Below are positions 62,905-64,000 of a stretch of 64,000 nt of DNA, piece by piece (the first letter of the stretch is position 1; the number at the start of each line of letters is the position of its first letter). The notes under the pieces are model-generated. The model searched no databases. It was not told where the DNA came from and saw only the letters and a list, made by a program, of their open reading frames with translations. The position numbers were made by a program, and so were the translations under genes. Location: the NCBI GenBank assembly GCA_963756745.1, contig CAVWOU010000006.1:186001-250000 (forward strand), read 5' to 3'. This DNA is from DASPWW01 sp963756745. GTDB lineage: Bacteria; Actinomycetota; Thermoleophilia; Solirubrobacterales; 70-9.

Positions 62905-63620
62905 TCAGCGCACCCGCGCCGGCGCGGCGGCCAGCGCCCGCCACGCGTCGAACATCCTGAACGCCTCGGCGGAGGACTCGGGTCCGCCACGCGCTCGCCC
63001 CGCTCGCGGAGTGCCGTTCGGTCGACCCCGAGCTCCGGCAGCTTCGCCGCCTCGTCCTCGGCCCAGCGATCGACGATCGCCGGCGTCGCCTCGGGATGGA
63101 ACTGGAGCCCCAGATGGGGGCCGACGCGGTACGCGTCCGGTCCCGCGGGCGCGGTGGCGATCGTCGTGGCACCAGGTGGAACCGAGAAGACCTGCTCGTG
63201 CACGTGGGCCCACGGGCCCGCCGGAACCAGGTCCGGCTCCTCGGTCTCGGTCTCGAACCACCCCCACACCGGTTGGTCTGAGTCCGCGACGTCGCCGCCG
63301 AGCGCGACCGAGAGCGCCTGGCCCCCGAAGCAGATACCCAGCACCGGAACGTCCGCGTCGACGGCGCGCCGCAAGAGGTCGACCTCGGCCGGAATCCAGG
63401 CCGGATCGCTCTGCGACGCCGAGTGGCTGGAGCCGAGCGCCGCGATCCACGCGAACTCCCGCGGGTCGTCCGGCACGCCGCTTTCCCATGTGCGGATGGT
63501 CCGGTGCGGGATCTGCCGCTCGCGCAGCCAATCCTCGAGCAGCGCCGCGGGAGCGACGTCCTCGTTGTGGAGGACCACGCCCGGGCGACTGTTCGAGCTC
63601 GTTGAGCCGGTTTCAGGCAT
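62905..63620 (-). CDS. Type 1 glutamine amidotransferase (GMP synthase-like) (frameshifted near 62,985)
   Basis: Class I amidotransferase-like hydrolase of about 238 residues. The nucleophile elbow is VLGICFGGQALSVALGG, the His-Glu pair GLQFHPEATP, and the N-terminal VVLHNEDVAPAALLEDWL, then WIAALGSSHSASQSDPAW are typical of the stand-alone GMP-synthase-like/YfeJ-like branch, in which gamma-glutamyl amides may be substrates. The C-terminal end AEAFRMFDAWRALAAAPARVR (shown in part) is in a second frame closing at 62905. ATG 63620 has a TAGAGT box 7 nt upstream. It is convergent with the SDR gene and fits a gamma-glutamyl pathway. Confidence 0.82.
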
Positions 63621-63627
63621 CGGTTCG

Positions 63628-63633
63628 ACTCTA
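63628..63633 (-). promoter_or_regulatory. -10 box (TAGAGT) of leaderless amidotransferase transcript
   Basis: TAGAGT plus a 7-nt spacer (CGAACCG) before ATG 63620. Confidence 0.45.
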
Positions 63634-63689
63634 GCCGACGCCTCACTCGATTAATCATGCCGGGAACGTCGACCCGACGCCCGCCGTGC

Positions 63690-63911
63690 TCAGCTGGAAC
63701 GTAAAGAAGCGGAGGCGCTGGTCGGCCCCGAAGGCTCGCCCGCGCGCGTGTCCTCGAGGTCGTCGGCGTCGACGAGGGCCCAACCGAGGCGTTCGATCAG
63801 TTGCGCCGAGTAGTGGTCCGACTCCAGATCGACGAGGCCGATCCGCTCCTGAAGCAGGACCACCGATTCACCGTCGTCTCGGGAGTTGGTTGTCACGAGA
63901 ATCTCCGGCAC
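63690..63911 (-). CDS. Small hypothetical protein
   Basis: A 73-residue acidic protein of unknown family starting at GTG 63911, chosen because AAAGGAGG lies 5 nt upstream; the longer frame to 63962 lacks a ribosome binding site. The sequence has a basic-free first half (ILVTTNSRDDGESVVLLQER) and a motif DLESDHYSAQLIERLGWAL, with a disordered Ser/Pro/Gly tail. No catalytic or membrane feature is visible. The frame carries no break. Its function cannot be suggested. Confidence 0.5.
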   Translation of the reverse strand: MPEILVTTNSRDDGESVVLLQERIGLVDLESDHYSAQLIERLGWALVDADDLEDTRAGEPSGPTSASASLRSS

Positions 63912-63971
63912 TTGGCCTCCTTTCGCTCGACGACAGCGAAATCGTCGCGCGGCGACATTCACGTGAGGTCA

Positions 63972-64000
63972 AAGCTTCGTAATTCTTAGGTGAAGCTTCG
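63972..64000. repeat. Direct repeat AAGCTTCG upstream of the small gene
   Basis: AAGCTTCG occurs at 63972-63979 and 63993-64000, 21 bp apart (two helical turns), flanking an AT-rich stretch. Each copy contains most of the palindrome GAAGCTTC. It could be an operator for the small gene, but the window ends here. Confidence 0.3.

Overview
The window is GC-rich, densely coded chromosomal DNA from an actinobacterium, most likely of the class Thermoleophilia (Solirubrobacterales-like). The evidence is the actinobacterial order pyrR-pyrB-pyrC-carA-carB-pyrK-pyrD-mihF-gmk-rpoZ-coaBC, an actinobacterial integration host factor (MihF), F420-type flavin enzymes, frequent GTG/TTG starts, many overlapping start/stop codons, and TAnnnT -10 boxes lying 6-7 nt before a start codon (leaderless transcripts). 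The lineage is an inference from gene content. No phage, insertion sequence or CRISPR array was seen.

Layout. 0-3 kb: end of a PPOX-fold protein, an ABM-like protein, type II DAHP synthase and an NTF2-like protein. 3-7.4 kb: infB, nusA and rimP (minus strand), with a terminator-like hairpin plus T-run in the rimP leader. 7.5-20.8 kb: one long minus-strand block from pyrR to dtd. It holds the whole de novo UMP pathway except pyrE/pyrF, interrupted by an isochorismatase-family hydrolase, followed by mihF, gmk, rpoZ, coaBC, a TPR protein and dtd. A PyrR-binding-loop match overlaps the pyrR ribosome binding site. 20.8-25.5 kb: alpha/beta hydrolase, RNase Z, tRNA-Arg(CCG), an LLM flavin oxidoreductase and a CDP-sugar gene pair. 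25.6-27.4 kb: a SAM-I riboswitch in front of a threonine-synthase-like gene and a MoaD/ThiS sulfur carrier. 27.4-31.5 kb: animal-type heme peroxidase, a membrane protein, CorA and a LytM peptidase. 31.5-35.8 kb: a tightly overlapping plus-strand operon HIT-phosphomannomutase-MBL hydrolase-lipid kinase-HIT. 35.8-46.9 kb: small stress/metabolic genes, then relA, recJ, a SecD-SecF fusion and a zinc ribbon-PAS protein.

46.9-63.6 kb reads as an amine-catabolism locus: gamma-glutamyl hydrolase (PuuD-like), GlpA-like and HcnB-like flavoproteins, dimethylglycine/sarcosine dehydrogenase-like protein, choline-kinase-like kinase, APC permease, FGGY kinase, glutamine-synthetase-like ligase (PuuA-like), aldehyde dehydrogenase (PuuC-like), SDR and class I amidotransferase. 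A cNMP/CBS/DUF294 protein and a DnaQ-like exonuclease sit inside it. The substrate cannot be read from sequence.

Quality warning. Frame-breaking indels are concentrated at 47.4-56.8 kb and 61.9-63.0 kb, with single cases near 23.0 and 24.96 kb. Elsewhere the frames are clean. Protein similarity continues across each break in another frame, and several breaks lie at short homopolymers, so sequence or assembly error is likelier than true gene decay. Genes there are annotated as whole loci with the break positions given. No stretch longer than 300 bases lacks a gene.
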